From positions 4,193,454 to 4,257,453 of the forward strand of contig JAJEKV010000033.1 of assembly GCA_021234155.1 (NCBI GenBank): 64,000 bases of DNA, written 5' to 3'. The DNA is from Isoetes taiwanensis. Lineage: Eukaryota > Streptophyta > Lycopodiopsida > Isoetales > Isoetaceae. Each line of letters opens with the position of its first letter. Positions within the stretch are counted from its first letter, which is position 1. The notes beneath the pieces are model-generated. The model saw only the letters and a program-made list of their open reading frames with translations. It was not told the origin of the DNA and made no database searches. Below, piece after piece: positions 1 to 10,410 of this stretch. Both the position numbers and the translations under genes were made by a program.

Positions 1-3000
1 AATTGCCTTCTAATCCCAATGTGGATGTTACCATCCATACATTTAACCTATTAGGCCCCATGGCCTTGGATCCTTGAGCTTGCTAGAAGCTCATCCACTC
101 GTTGCCTGCTTGAAGTAGCAAGGTAACGTTCTTCTGAGTCGCTCGATACTTCAGTCTCCTTGACGGTGGCTTCTCTTGATGTAGAGGTTGACTTTGTTCG
201 TTAGAAGCCTCTCCTTGCTGGTCTTTGATGGTGTAGTTGGTCACTTGAAATCTTCCATGCCGCTTTTCAAAAGCCTGAAGGTGGCGCCGTTGAAAAAGAT
301 CTTTCGTCTTGAACTCTTTGTCTTGGCAGCTAAAGGATGACTCTATATCCGATATTGTTTCCTCGACTCCATCGACGTCTCATACATCGAGTCCTCTTGT
401 CGTTATCGCGTTGCCCAAAGAGTGTTGAAGATGTTGATTGCTTCACCCCTGCAAATTGCCTGACATCTCTTCGTTTGATCTGTTACGCTATGGGAGGGAA
501 GGAATAACAAGGGAACTATATATGCAAAGCATATAGCTTACATAATTACAATTACTACTAGAGCTATTAGGTCCCCCTTGTGCCTTCCGGTGCAATGGTT
601 TTGACGATATATATCCTCTTATTTGTACGTCGGCTCGTACTCCGGGGTAACTTGTTGATATACTTGGGCCCTCTGATGTTTGTCGGCTGTGGGACAACAC
701 GCTCTGCATCTCATTCTAATTAAAGGTGTGCTGGTCGTTGATGCTTCGACATTTCGGTCTGTCTCCTGGTTCTGTTCTCGGGCTGTAATTGTTCCCCCCC
801 TTCATGATATTTGAAGCTATTTGGAGGCGTCTCTTGAGGCTGTGCGCGATTCCTTTGGCTATACTCCTCTGGAGTTGTTCTCTTCTGCAGTTGTTCTTTG
901 AATCGTCGATCCTTGGGTTCACCAAGTTGCATGCAAGTCCGCGTGCAAGTCATCGGCTCGGCTCGCCTTGCCTCACCTAGTTGGTTCTCCATCGAGCTTC
1001 CAATCTTCCTTGCTGATCCCCTCGATCACGTGGCTTGGACGTTGTCACGTTCCTCAGTGCTATGCCGTCTTCTTGTCTTGAGGTACCCTCCGGTGGTTTT
1101 GATTGTGCCCGTCAGTTTTGATCCTCCTGTTGCCTCTAGTCGTGGAAGAAGTCGGTTGCTAACACTTCTCCAGCTTTCAGTTCCTGACCTTTGTCCCTCT
1201 ATGCATGTCGGTCTCTCTGTCAAGTAAAGCTTCATAGCTCTCCTCTCTGATGGCTCCGTTGTCGAGATGATGGATCCTTATATCTGCGCAGCTTGACCCT
1301 TGAGTTGAAGAGGTACCTTCTTTAGATATACTCTTGTCGTTAAGGTGTCGAATGCTTCTACCTTGGGCGTTGAGGTCCCTCATGTCGGAGATGCGATCGG
1401 CTTCTTCTGTTCTAATTATCGGTGGAAGTACCTGACGAAGCCATCACCTAGTTGTTGGAGGCATATCTCCTTGTTGCGGTGCCTTTCGTAAGTGCGTCTC
1501 CATCTAATACGCGTGTCATAGCGCATCACCCTATATTACCACAAGGTGGAATTATGGTCGTCGAGATGTGCCTTCTTGGTTGGCTTGTTGATGTCGGGTC
1601 ATTCCTCCTTCTATTGTTGAGGCCACTCGTGTCATAAGTTCGTCAAGTGTTGCCGCTGCCACAAGAGGTAGTGTTGCGCCCTGATGATGTCCTGATGCAG
1701 TGCTGATGATCTTGACATGACCGGTGTTGTCTCTTGTTCTGACATTGGGTGGACGCGCGGTCTTCTACTTGAGGGCACTTCCCGAAGTGTTTGGAGTCGA
1801 AGGTTTGCTTGGGCTCTGGTCGTTCCTCCCTCGTACTTGCTCTTCCATTTTGATCTTGGGCTATAGTTGTGCTTCCTTGCTTCCTCATTTGGTAGTCGAA
1901 GTGAAGGAGCTTCCTGATCTAAGCGCTAAATCCGTAAAAACATGACTTTAAACTCATGTTTCTCCACTATATCTGTGAGCACCCGAGATATACAATAGAC
2001 ATATACGCATTTGCATTGGGATTTTAATCCATCCACTTTTTGAAAACAACTACGAAGATCTACTTAAATGTTTATACTCCTTTAGGGTTTCCCCTCCTCC
2101 TATCGCGTTTGATCCTTCGGTTTTGCTGCATCTTCTTTGTTCTGGTTGACTCCGGGATTCCTTGAGATGCTGCTACTATTGTTGAGCTTCATGTCTGATC
2201 TGATCTCGTCACCCCAAGTTGCGAAGAGTGTTCGTCGATGTGATCCCTTGAAAAAGATGCTCCTCCTTAATGTGTATGTCCGTCGTAAGGAATGCGGTGA
2301 CCGCTCAACGTCCCTATATGCAGTGCGTCGTTGCAAGGTTGCCGATGTGCGGTGCCATTGATCGGTTGATCACCTGGCTATTGCAGTCGGGCGTTCTTGA
2401 ATGTCTTCGAAGCTCTGAGATCGTGGTCGGTAGGCAGGCATTGTCATTCCTCCGTAGGTTGAATTTCTGAGTGCTCCCCTGTTGATTGGGCTTTGCTTCA
2501 TTCCGAGGTGCCTCTCCTGTGCTTGTAAGTGTGGTCATCTCCATTGCACCTACCCTAGCTCCTTCTGGTTGCCTTTGCGTGATTTGTACCTGCTGGCTAG
2601 GTCGTCTCCTCCGTCCTTTGGGTCCTATCCATTCGAGTCTCGCACTCCTTGGCTGACGTAGTAAAGTCGTCCTTCCTTTGGTTTCTAGGTGTTTCTGGGT
2701 CCCGAATTCTTGTTCGAGCGGAATATTCTTCTCCTTGATCTTGCCCCTAATGCTGATATAGGCCTTCAAGTTGGAGATGTTCCTTGCCTGATATGCGTCT
2801 CCTTCCCCTCATGGTCTCCTACTTTTTGGAACCGATGAAAGTTCTCCTGCTGGTGCAAGGGAGCTGGAAGCTCGTCCTGATCAGCCTTAGGTGCTTTGTG
2901 GTTGCTTAGCTTAGTTGCTCCTTTTGTTGACGTTGCATTACATTCGCTTGAGCTGCTGGGCTGCAAGGTCGTGGTTGTCTTCCCTCCGGTTTCTATACGC

Positions 3001-3470
3001 TCCTGTGTCGCCATGACTTCTCTCCTCGATGAAAGATTATGCCCTCTGACCTTAGCTCGTGATGCCAACGTGGCATCGATGTCTAACGTCTTCCTGCACC
3101 TGTATTTTGCTGCCTTGCATTCTTCCATTTGAAACTCATGTGCGTCGAGTTGGTGAAGGCGTCGAGATCCTCTTTCTGATGTGACCTCGTGGACCTGGTA
3201 GCCGGGAGGTTGACATCTAGAAAATTCTTGATGCCGTTGGTTACCAAATATTCTTCCCATTTGTTGAAGATTGATGATAGGCCGGTGGTGTCCTATTCTA
3301 CTTGTTTGTCAGTTGAGGTGTTTGTCGTTGTGCTTCCCTCTCTTGGGTCTGCCTTTTCGGTCTCCTCTCCTTATCTGTCTGTACATCGGCTGGGACCTTG
3401 ATGTCTTCAAGAAGTTGCGCCTCTAACTCTTCTGTGGCTCTGGCCCTGTACTTCGAAAGCAATGCTCGTA
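1..3470 (-). other. Decayed minus-strand open reading region, no recognised domain
   Basis: Several overlapping minus-strand reading frames, the longest at 2766-3260 (164 codons) and 2314-2769 (151 codons), run through this stretch. They are rich in Arg, Gln, Thr and Ser and change frame repeatedly. I see no reverse-transcriptase, integrase, zinc-knuckle or protease motif. A possible minus-strand primer-binding site lies upstream at about 5.55 kb, so one reading is that this is the decayed gag-side interior of an LTR retrotransposon. That is inference, and non-coding sequence with few stops is also possible. No intact gene is claimed. Confidence 0.3.
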
Positions 3471-4192
3471 TATTCTAGAGTCTAAGGGTCCACTTGAAGG
3501 GCTCTCCTACAACATTTTGGGCTCTATAAGCAAGCAAGATGGCTCGAGCAGCATTATTGGAGACATATCTATAATCTCCAAGTCTATGGACATTAGGACG
3601 TGTGGTATGGCATGAAATGAGGGTTGTTTTGCAAAACCTCCATGATGTTTGAGGCATACTCTAAGGTCCCAGCAAGGTTGGTTTGGGGGAGTCCAATCTC
3701 TACACATGGAGTGACTTGGGCAGCTCTAGACTCTAGCTCCTTTCTAGGTATCCTGGCAATAGGGAGTGTCAATGTGGCGGCTGTATAGGTCAAACTCTAT
3801 TAGAAGGACACAAAATTAAGTCAAGGTTTATGCCCTTTGGCATGAGCAGAGGTGATGTACCAACAGTTGGACTTGGGTTGCTATGCTGAGGTCTAGATGA
3901 CTATAACAAAGGGGTGTTCTTGGGCACTTCTATCTAGGATTAAGGCATCAGCTTTGAGCCGAGAGCAATACTTGTGAGGTACTAATGGGGTATGCTTCTA
4001 TTTACAAACAAACCACAGTTTGGAAAAACAATTCAAGGGTTTGAGCAATTTTGGTCATTTTGAGCTGGGGTTTGACATTTCTAGCCTAATTTGAAGTCAT
4101 AAATGGATTCTAGGCTGTCTAACGGTCCTATTGCAATAAATTTCAGGCGATTTAGAGCTCTGTAGCTCAAGTTATGGGGTTTGAAAAATCGG
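3471..4192. other. No gene recognised
   Basis: This is AT-rich sequence with only short open frames. It leads into the hairpin array that starts at 4193. Confidence 0.4.
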
Positions 4193-5300
4193 ACCCCTCT
4201 AAGAGTGCGCGAGGAGGGTGTTAGGTTGGGACCTAAGTGGCCTCTGGCGCACCCTTGGAGGTGTTGGTCTATTTATGTCTAATGGATGCCAAATACAAGT
4301 TCAAAGACATGAATTCCTACTTATTTTCTTCTGAACTGAAAGTTTCTTTGCTTATTTACTTCATTTGGAGCAGGTAAGTGGCTGATCAAGGGTCCAGTTG
4401 GCTGGACCCCTCTAAGCGTGCGCGAGGAGGGTGTTAGGTCCAGACCTAACTATGCCCTGGCGCACCCTTATAGGTGTTGGCCTCTTTTTACCCAAAATTT
4501 CACATTTGCTCCTTAACTACTACTATACTTAATCCAATGCACATTTAAACAACTACATATTCTTTTTATTCAAAATTTTCATACATTATATATAAGCCTG
4601 TTAATTACAAAAAGCAGCTTCTGTTCTATTTATCTGTCCTCTTGATGTACTTCGCCAGTCTCATGTCTTTCGGTGTCTTTTGCGTGGAGCGTGCACGCCA
4701 ATGAGTCTTCAAAGTGTTGCACGACCTCCATCTCTGCCTTGCTTAATTTCTTGGTTTGTTGATGAAATCCTCCATATCTCGAATCGAAGCTAGGTCTTCT
4801 TCAACTATTTTCTCTCGAACCCCTCTAAGCATGCGCAAGGAGGGTGTTAGGTCCAGACCTAACTATGCCCTGGCGCACCCTTAGAGGTGTTGTCCCTTTC
4901 CGCTCTAAACTTATCCAATTTACACAATTTAACATGCGTTTCCCACTAATTTAATCATTCTAAGCAAGATTCTATCATTACTTTTACACTTTGAGAAAGT
5001 TTCGAGCAAATTCCGAGGTCACTTTTAGGGGACCCCTCTAAGCGTGCACGAGAAGGGTGTTAGGTCATGACCTAACTATGCCCTGGCGCACCCTTAGAGG
5101 TGTTGCTCCAAAATGACTTTTACTTAATGTTTTTCTGTGTTTTAACATACAAATTTAGCTAATTCGAGCTTTTTAAATGGGATTTCATCTTTTATTTTAC
5201 CATTTGGGGCTCCTAAGGCCAAGTTCTAGGGCTCATATGGGGTGACCCCTCTAAGAGTGCGCGAGAGACCAATTTGCTCCTGGCGCACCCTTGGAGGTGT
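4193..5300. repeat. Array of a conserved 72-nt hairpin at 213-bp spacing
   Basis: Five copies start at 4193, 4406, 4819, 5032 and 5245. Start-to-start distances are 213, 413, 213 and 213. The first four copies are 72 nt long and the last is shortened to 56 nt. Each begins ACCCCTCTAAG and ends CTTRGAGGTGT or a close variant, which pair as an outer stem of about 18 bp that includes GTGCGC against GCGCAC. An inner 8-bp stem, GTTAGGTC against GACCTAAC, sits between. The 141-nt spacers share no similarity that I can see by eye, apart from AT-richness. This may be an ancient tandem repeat in which only the hairpin is retained, or a palindrome series such as those in some LTR retrotransposons. Confidence 0.8.
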
Positions 5301-7165
5301 CGGCTAAAAAGTGACTAAAATTTATTAGGCTTTCCTAGGAAACTTTTCTCCTGTCTATTTCATCTTAATTATGTTCTCTAATTATCCTAATTCTAGATAC
5401 TTAGTAACTCCCTGGGAAAGAAAAAAAATTTCCCACTACTCGAGGTTCGTGCTTGGGCTTTTATCTCCAAGACTGAATGTCTAGATTAGTTAGTTCCTAT
5501 AGGATTACGGTTAGGTGCTTTCGATCACAGTGCGCCAAGATCGAGCTCGATACCATTGTAGACGGCCCGGCTCATATCACGATGCCCGATCGTGATACAA
5601 ACCGGAGATCATCCCTCAAACCAAAGATCGCTGCTTTCGACATGAGGCCGTCCACCTAACATCGGGCCCTTGATGGTGGCCAAGAGTCCGACGGGGAAGA
5701 ATGGACATGTCATTCATCCCGTCTCCCTCGGGATCGTCCTAGCTGCGGAAGCGTAAGCAAACATGAGCACATGACAACAACAATAACATACCCACCTCGA
5801 AGGGTGGTCCACCATATCACAGAGCTGCAACACACATCAGTAACATCAACATAACATGGGGAGATCCTACCCAGGCTCGGACTCATGGGGAAAGACCCGG
5901 CGGCTTGGGTCTCCTGGATAACAATGCGAGGCAATTCATGGCAAATGGATTTGGTCGGCATAGGAACATGGCCGTTGGGTAGTCCACTCCATCCGCCCCT
6001 CACGTGCATACTTTGCAAATAGGCTGAAAAGTATTGGAGCCCCACCGTAGCTTTGCTTGTTCATAGCCAAGGGGCTATTATCGGGTTGCATCTCCCCGGC
6101 TCCCGATGAGGCGGGGAGGAGATCACTCCCCTCCAGAAGGTTCATGCCAATCACAGGCGAGCTAGAGAGCCACTGCTCGTATACGACTTGAACCCCTAGA
6201 AGATGACGCATCACCCAAGAGGTGTCGAGCCCATACCCTGCCCTCACGTAGTGCCAGGGTATTAGGCCTAGCCCACAATGTTCCCGTGCCGCTACGCTCA
6301 TGCCCGGAGGGATCAACTCGTGATCGGACAAGCCCTTCCTTGTCGGCCGGTCTAGCTCCGCCACCCACGGCCCGGTGGGCTCTTATGCCTGAGCCGCATT
6401 AATTAGGAATTAATGGGCTAAAACTAGGATCATCCATCTACTTTGGCTCACGGGTCTCTACCCCCTTCCCAATACACAAGAGTGGCGCATAGAATGTCAA
6501 AACATCAACACAACAGAACTGAAATAATAGAATACATCTATTCTAATCTACCTAATCATACATGGTTAGGTTCCTTTGTTAGTGTTTATCATTCTTAGGT
6601 CAGAGGGGGTCGCCTATAGCTAAGAATGGATACTAATCCTATGGAATGAGGGCTGAAAACTTCGGATCTAACTATCGGATCAACCACTAACCCGCTTCTT
6701 GGTGGCTCCCCACTCCTCAAAGCGTCCATCTTCTTTGGATTTGAGGCTGCCGGTCTTGGATCGAGCTGCAACCTAGGAATTCCGATTCCTCTGCTACTCT
6801 TCAGGTGAAATGGCGTCCAATGCTGCTCCAATCCGACCTATAGGGGCTGGAAACCGAAAGGGTTTCCCTTTTAGGGTTTATGCCCCTTTATCCCCACGAA
6901 TTTTAGGGCTGGACCCTTTTGGTCAATGGGCTATTGCCACATGGCAACAGATATTATATTCACATGTGGCCTTAACATGTGCAATATAATGGTTCACAAG
7001 GTCGTACCCTAGGGTACTACCCTTTACGGTCGCCGTGTACATGTTGTCTGAGTCGACATGTACTAGTGACGTGTCAGTATAATATACGTATTCATACCGT
7101 ATGTTATGCTGGAACGTCACAACAACATCGTTGGATATCCAGGATTCAGAATCAGGTTGATTAAC
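5301..7165 (-). mobile_element. Possible LTR of a minus-strand retrotransposon
   Basis: The region next to the primer-binding-like site at 5545-5555 is GC-richer than its surroundings and lacks a recognisable gene. Read on the minus strand it ends in ...TACA just before that site, as an LTR would. The other end is unclear. A TGTTGCC start near 6950 and a TGTTGTG start near 7120 are both possible. No partner LTR lies in the window, so neither the boundaries nor a target duplication can be confirmed. The plus-strand composition around 5560-6400 resembles degraded coding sequence, but I recognise no product. Confidence 0.3.
5545..5555 (-). other. Primer-binding-site-like sequence (initiator tRNA-Met type)
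   Basis: The minus strand reads TGGTATCGAGC. This is close to TGGTATCAGAGC, the primer-binding site of many plant LTR retrotransposons, with one base missing. It follows a CA end. It is suggestive only. Confidence 0.35.
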
Positions 7166-8094
7166 TAGCTTTTGCTCATGTCTCTATTTCCTTACGTATT
7201 TAATTCCAGGCAAATAAGAAATGCGCCTTTTGCTAATGCAGCTAACAGACTCCCTTGTTATATCCTCACCTTTGGACCATCTCTGCTTATATAATCAAAT
7301 TGATGGGCCATTGGAAATAGAGTGGATGCAGATGTATAAATCTGGCACAAGAAAAACATTGGAACATTCTGAGATAAATTAAATGCGATTGTCTACTTAT
7401 GTCACCTGAAACTTGTGATTTTTGAGCAGTGGATGATCAAATGCTATCTGCTGATTGATGTGGATATTGTCTATCACATCATCATCTGGGCTCTATAAGA
7501 TCAAATCAAGCAAAAGTCAGCTTCTGCTCTGGATCCAAAAGGGGTAAATAATTACACAGTACAACCTGAATGCTCTTCACAGGTCGCCATCCAACTGTTT
7601 GTTAATTTCTAGCATTGCATGGCTCTTCCTTGAGAAAGAAGTCTTTGTGCTACTTGCAGATTCTAACAGAATGGCAAAACTAAGGAAAAACAAGAAGTAA
7701 AAAATGAACGTCTGTGCCATGTCTTGTCACCATCGCCAGATGCTCAAGATACGAAGAAATAGCTGCACATCTTGCGCACCTTTGCGACCGCCATAGTCGA
7801 CTCCTGCTTTGCATGATCAGACAAAAGTGGGAATTCAAGAAGAATAGAGCAAGTGATAAGGACATTCATATACCTTGAATGCCGAAAATAAGCTCCAAAG
7901 ACGGACGGAATAATTGGATCCTGAGACAGAGATTTTGGAGTACGCTGCATCCCAGCTTGAAGATCCAACAGCTTCTGGCTATGACGAAGGCCACGATGGC
8001 CGCCCCACTGGCCGCTATATCCATGAGCAGAAATGAGCGCCAAAGATATTCTGAGCGATGGCCATAGACATTAAATTTGGGTTATTACGTATAT
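7166..8094. other. No gene recognised
   Basis: Only short open frames are present in AT-rich sequence, and nothing in them resembles a known product. Confidence 0.4.
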
Positions 8095-8190
8095 AATGCT
8101 TGTTTTGCTGAGATTCCGGGCATGGAAAATGCCAATGTGCAGCAGCGCGGAGGCATTTGACATGCCCGGAATCTCAGCAAAACAAGCATT
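8095..8190. repeat. Long near-perfect hairpin (30-bp perfect arms)
   Basis: Bases 8095-8124 and 8161-8190 are exact reverse complements over 30 bp. After a 2-bp mismatch the pairing resumes for 7 bp (8127-8133 with 8152-8158), leaving an 18-nt loop. Total pairing is 37 of 39. The perfection implies a young foldback, either a small MITE-like element or a microRNA/siRNA-type precursor. It lies about 540 bp upstream of the Bet1-like start codon. Confidence 0.85.
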
Positions 8191-8231
8191 CCTAAAACGT
8201 GAAAATAACTTGAGATGCATTCTGCAAGTCA

Positions 8232-8360
8232 GAATGTAAGGTAAACGAAGCTGAATGTGAGGTAAATGAAGCTGAATGTGAGGTAAACAAAGCTGAAAAA
8301 TACAGAAATGCAAGGTAAATAGAAAGAACGCGAAGTAAATATGAAGAACGCGCCGTAAAT
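8232..8360. repeat. Degenerate tandem repeat of about 20 bp
   Basis: Units of the type AATGTGAGGTAAAYGAAGCT recur, decaying rightward into variants such as AACGCGAAGTAAATATGAAG. Confidence 0.65.
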
Positions 8361-8536
8361 GAACAAAAGACAAAACTGACCTTATGTTCCTGGAAATGAA
8401 AGTATGCCACGTGGCAAGGCGCCATTGGCGGAGAGGGCAGAATGCTTCTCAAGTTGTTTTTACAAATAGTTGCTGGCGTAAATAAAAAATATATATATAT
8501 TTTAGGATTTTATGGAAACCTCCCCAGGTTAGCAAG

Positions 8537-8609
8537 ATTGGAAACCTCCCAAGCTTGGCCGAAAGGTGGAGAGATTTTCCGTAGGAAGAAAATTTGGGAG
8601 GTTTCCAAT
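8537..8609. repeat. 16-bp perfect inverted repeat upstream of the Bet1-like gene
   Basis: ATTGGAAACCTCCCAA at 8537-8552 is reversed and complemented at 8594-8609. A third partial copy of GGAAACCTCCC lies at 8515-8525. It may be a regulatory palindrome or a relic of a small element. Confidence 0.6.
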
Positions 8610-8686
8610 TTGGGATCTAACCCAATTCGGGCGTATATAATTTGAGCGTATTCGTATTTGTATTTATCTCTGTACATGCATTCACT

Positions 8687-8694
8687 TATAAAAG
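8687..8694 (+). promoter_or_regulatory. Candidate TATA box of the Bet1-like gene
   Basis: TATAAAAG lies 37 bp before the chosen start codon and is conserved in the duplicate copy (18106-18113). If functional it would give a very short leader, so an upstream transcription start is also possible. An out-of-frame ATG at 8718 precedes the coding start. Confidence 0.35.
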
Positions 8695-8730
8695 TGTTTT
8701 GACCTCACGGCGGAGAGATGCATATGGAGA

Positions 8731-9549
8731 ATGTCGTATACAAGCAGTGGAAGCAGGCATAGGGTCTTTCCGTCCCAGAATGAGGAGATTCAGTTGCGGG
8801 TTGATCCCATCAACGCCGACCTCGACGAACAAATTCATGGCATGCGCGATAAAGTTAAACTTCTAAGGAATGTAAGAGATTGCTCAATGTAGCTATATGT
8901 AGATCCATGCACAATTCGTAATCTGAAGGATTTTATTTACGTCAACAGGTTGCGCAAGATATCCAGACTGAAACAAAATACCAGAATGAGCTACTCAATG
9001 AGCTGGTAGGTTTTTGAATTTCAATTTAGTGACGCAGTGGAATTATTTGTAGACAAGCATGGTCTGCTGCATGGAAATAAGATTATCAGGTTGAACATCC
9101 TTCCATACGGAGTTTTTAGACTCGCAACTAACAGAAAGAGCTTCAATTGGTGCCTTTTAGACCAAGTAGAGTTATTAAGCTGTTCTTACAGCAACTTGGG
9201 TTAAAAAGCAGATTAAAAAGCTACAGAAATCGGGAAATCAGTTCAAAAGCCAACTAACAAACAATTCCCAACAGAGAAATAACAATGATGCTCATCTTCA
9301 TAATATAATAACAATAATCTCTGAATATATGTATCAGGGGGTATTAAAATTGGAGATTGTGTTTTGCTGATAGAAAGCTTTGATTTGCAGGAGGGAGTAA
9401 TGCTTAAGGCACAGGCAGGACTTAAGAGTACCATGGGTAGATTAAACAGGGCCCTTGCGCAACGTGGTGTGGGCAATTTGATGCGTGTCATTTACTTTGC
9501 TTTGTTTTTCACCTTTGTTGTATATCTAATGAAGAAATTCTTCAAATAA
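8731..9549 (+). CDS. Bet1-like SNARE (Qc-type), three coding exons
   Basis: This is a small tail-anchored SNARE of the plant Bet1-like family (Arabidopsis At4g14600 type), expected in vesicle fusion between ER and Golgi membranes. Coding exons are 8731-8871, 8949-9005 and 9391-9549. Introns begin GTAAGA and GTAGGT, end in CAG and are phase 0, giving 118 residues. Recognition rests on EIQLRVDPINADLDEQIHG (residues about 19-37), then an amphipathic SNARE core through QDIQTETKYQNELLNEL and AQAGLKSTMGRLNRA. A C-terminal hydrophobic anchor of about 18 residues (VIYFALFFTFVVYL) is followed by KKFFK. The start is the first ATG in frame, preceding MSYTSSGSRH. Known relatives are slightly longer, about 130-140 residues. 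All joins keep frame and no defect is seen, so this is likely the functional copy. A dead duplicate lies at 18151-43212. Confidence 0.85.
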
Positions 9550-9568
9550 AGGAAAAATTTGTGTAATC

Positions 9569-10192
9569 ATGTGTGATAGATCCTGTAGTTCGTTCAAAGT
9601 TATCTTTACTGCTTTCATTTATGACAAAACTCTAGCTTTTATTTTTGATTCCAAGAAGCACAAATGGTCTAGAATTGGTATACCACCGGAAAAAGGAGCA
9701 TTTGCTGTTTTATCTCCAGTTGTCAATGGAGATTTATGTTATGCATTACTTGGTTCTGGGCAAGAAGGCTTGTCTTTGATTTCGTTTAACTTCAGAACTG
9801 ATGGGTTATTCAAAATGGTTGCTGCTTTTCCTTGCATTGGTCGGGAATGCTTCCCTTATTATATTGGGGAAAGATGGGATCGGGCATGCTCATGCCTGGT
9901 GGAATATGAGGGACAATTGATGCTGGTTGAAAAGACTTGCAGCAAAGCTGGTGCCAGGCTTATAATCTCCATAATTGAACTGGATGCTTTATGCTTGCGG
10001 ATATTGGATCAGATTGCTATTCCATCTGATTGGCATGGTTGTGCAGATGTGAAGGCTGTGGGAGGGAAGTTATACATTAAGTTGAAGCTGGCCGAGGATA
10101 ATTGGAAGATAATAGTGTTGTCTTCTCGAGGAACTAGAGACATTTTCTCTAAACATGCATTCGATGAATCTATATCTTTTAGACTATGGTGA
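9569..10192 (+). CDS. F-box/kelch-type C-terminal domain fragment
   Basis: This is an open frame of 207 codons. Its text resembles the C-terminal substrate-binding part of plant F-box proteins: it alternates short hydrophobic strands with motifs such as FDSKKHKWSRIGIPP and VVNGDLCYALLGSG, as in degenerate kelch or FBA propeller blades. No F-box (about 40 N-terminal residues) is visible upstream, where the SNARE gene ends only 20 bp away. It therefore looks like a truncated gene or a final exon whose start is lost. A partial second copy of its last segment follows at 10225-10410. If expressed it would lack SKP1 binding. Identification is by pattern and is tentative. Confidence 0.45.
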   Translation: MCDRSCSSFKVIFTAFIYDKTLAFIFDSKKHKWSRIGIPPEKGAFAVLSPVVNGDLCYALLGSGQEGLSLISFNFRTDGLFKMVAAFPCIGRECFPYYIGERWDRACSCLVEYEGQLMLVEKTCSKAGARLIISIIELDALCLRILDQIAIPSDWHGCADVKAVGGKLYIKLKLAEDNWKIIVLSSRGTRDIFSKHAFDESISFRLW

Positions 10193-10224
10193 TCTCTTGC
10201 ATTCGGATGCCGTGACATGGTTGT

Positions 10225-10410
10225 ATGGACGTGAAGGATGTGAAGGGAAACTTATGTATTAACTTGAAGATGGGCGAGGTTCGGAAGATGTTTTCTCTAA
10301 ATATTTATCTTGAAGATAGGATGATTATTTATCTGTTTGATGCACTGCTTATAAAACCAGAGTTGTCTTCTAGAGGAACACGCAATGTATTTTTAAATAT
10401 TTATTTGTAA
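10225..10410 (+). pseudogene. Partial tandem copy of the F-box-type fragment
   Basis: The segment GATGTGAAGGGAAACTTATG and what follows repeats 10045-10140 of the upstream frame with changes. It shares the text of the region around KLYIKLKLAEDNWK, here LCINLKMGEVRK, and the later SSRGTR motif. It ends after about 60 codons. Confidence 0.45.

Noticed and set aside
4193-5300. CRISPR array interpretation of the regularly spaced hairpins
   Set aside because: The spacers are 141 nt, the repeats are 72 nt, and the sequence is plant nuclear DNA with no cas genes.
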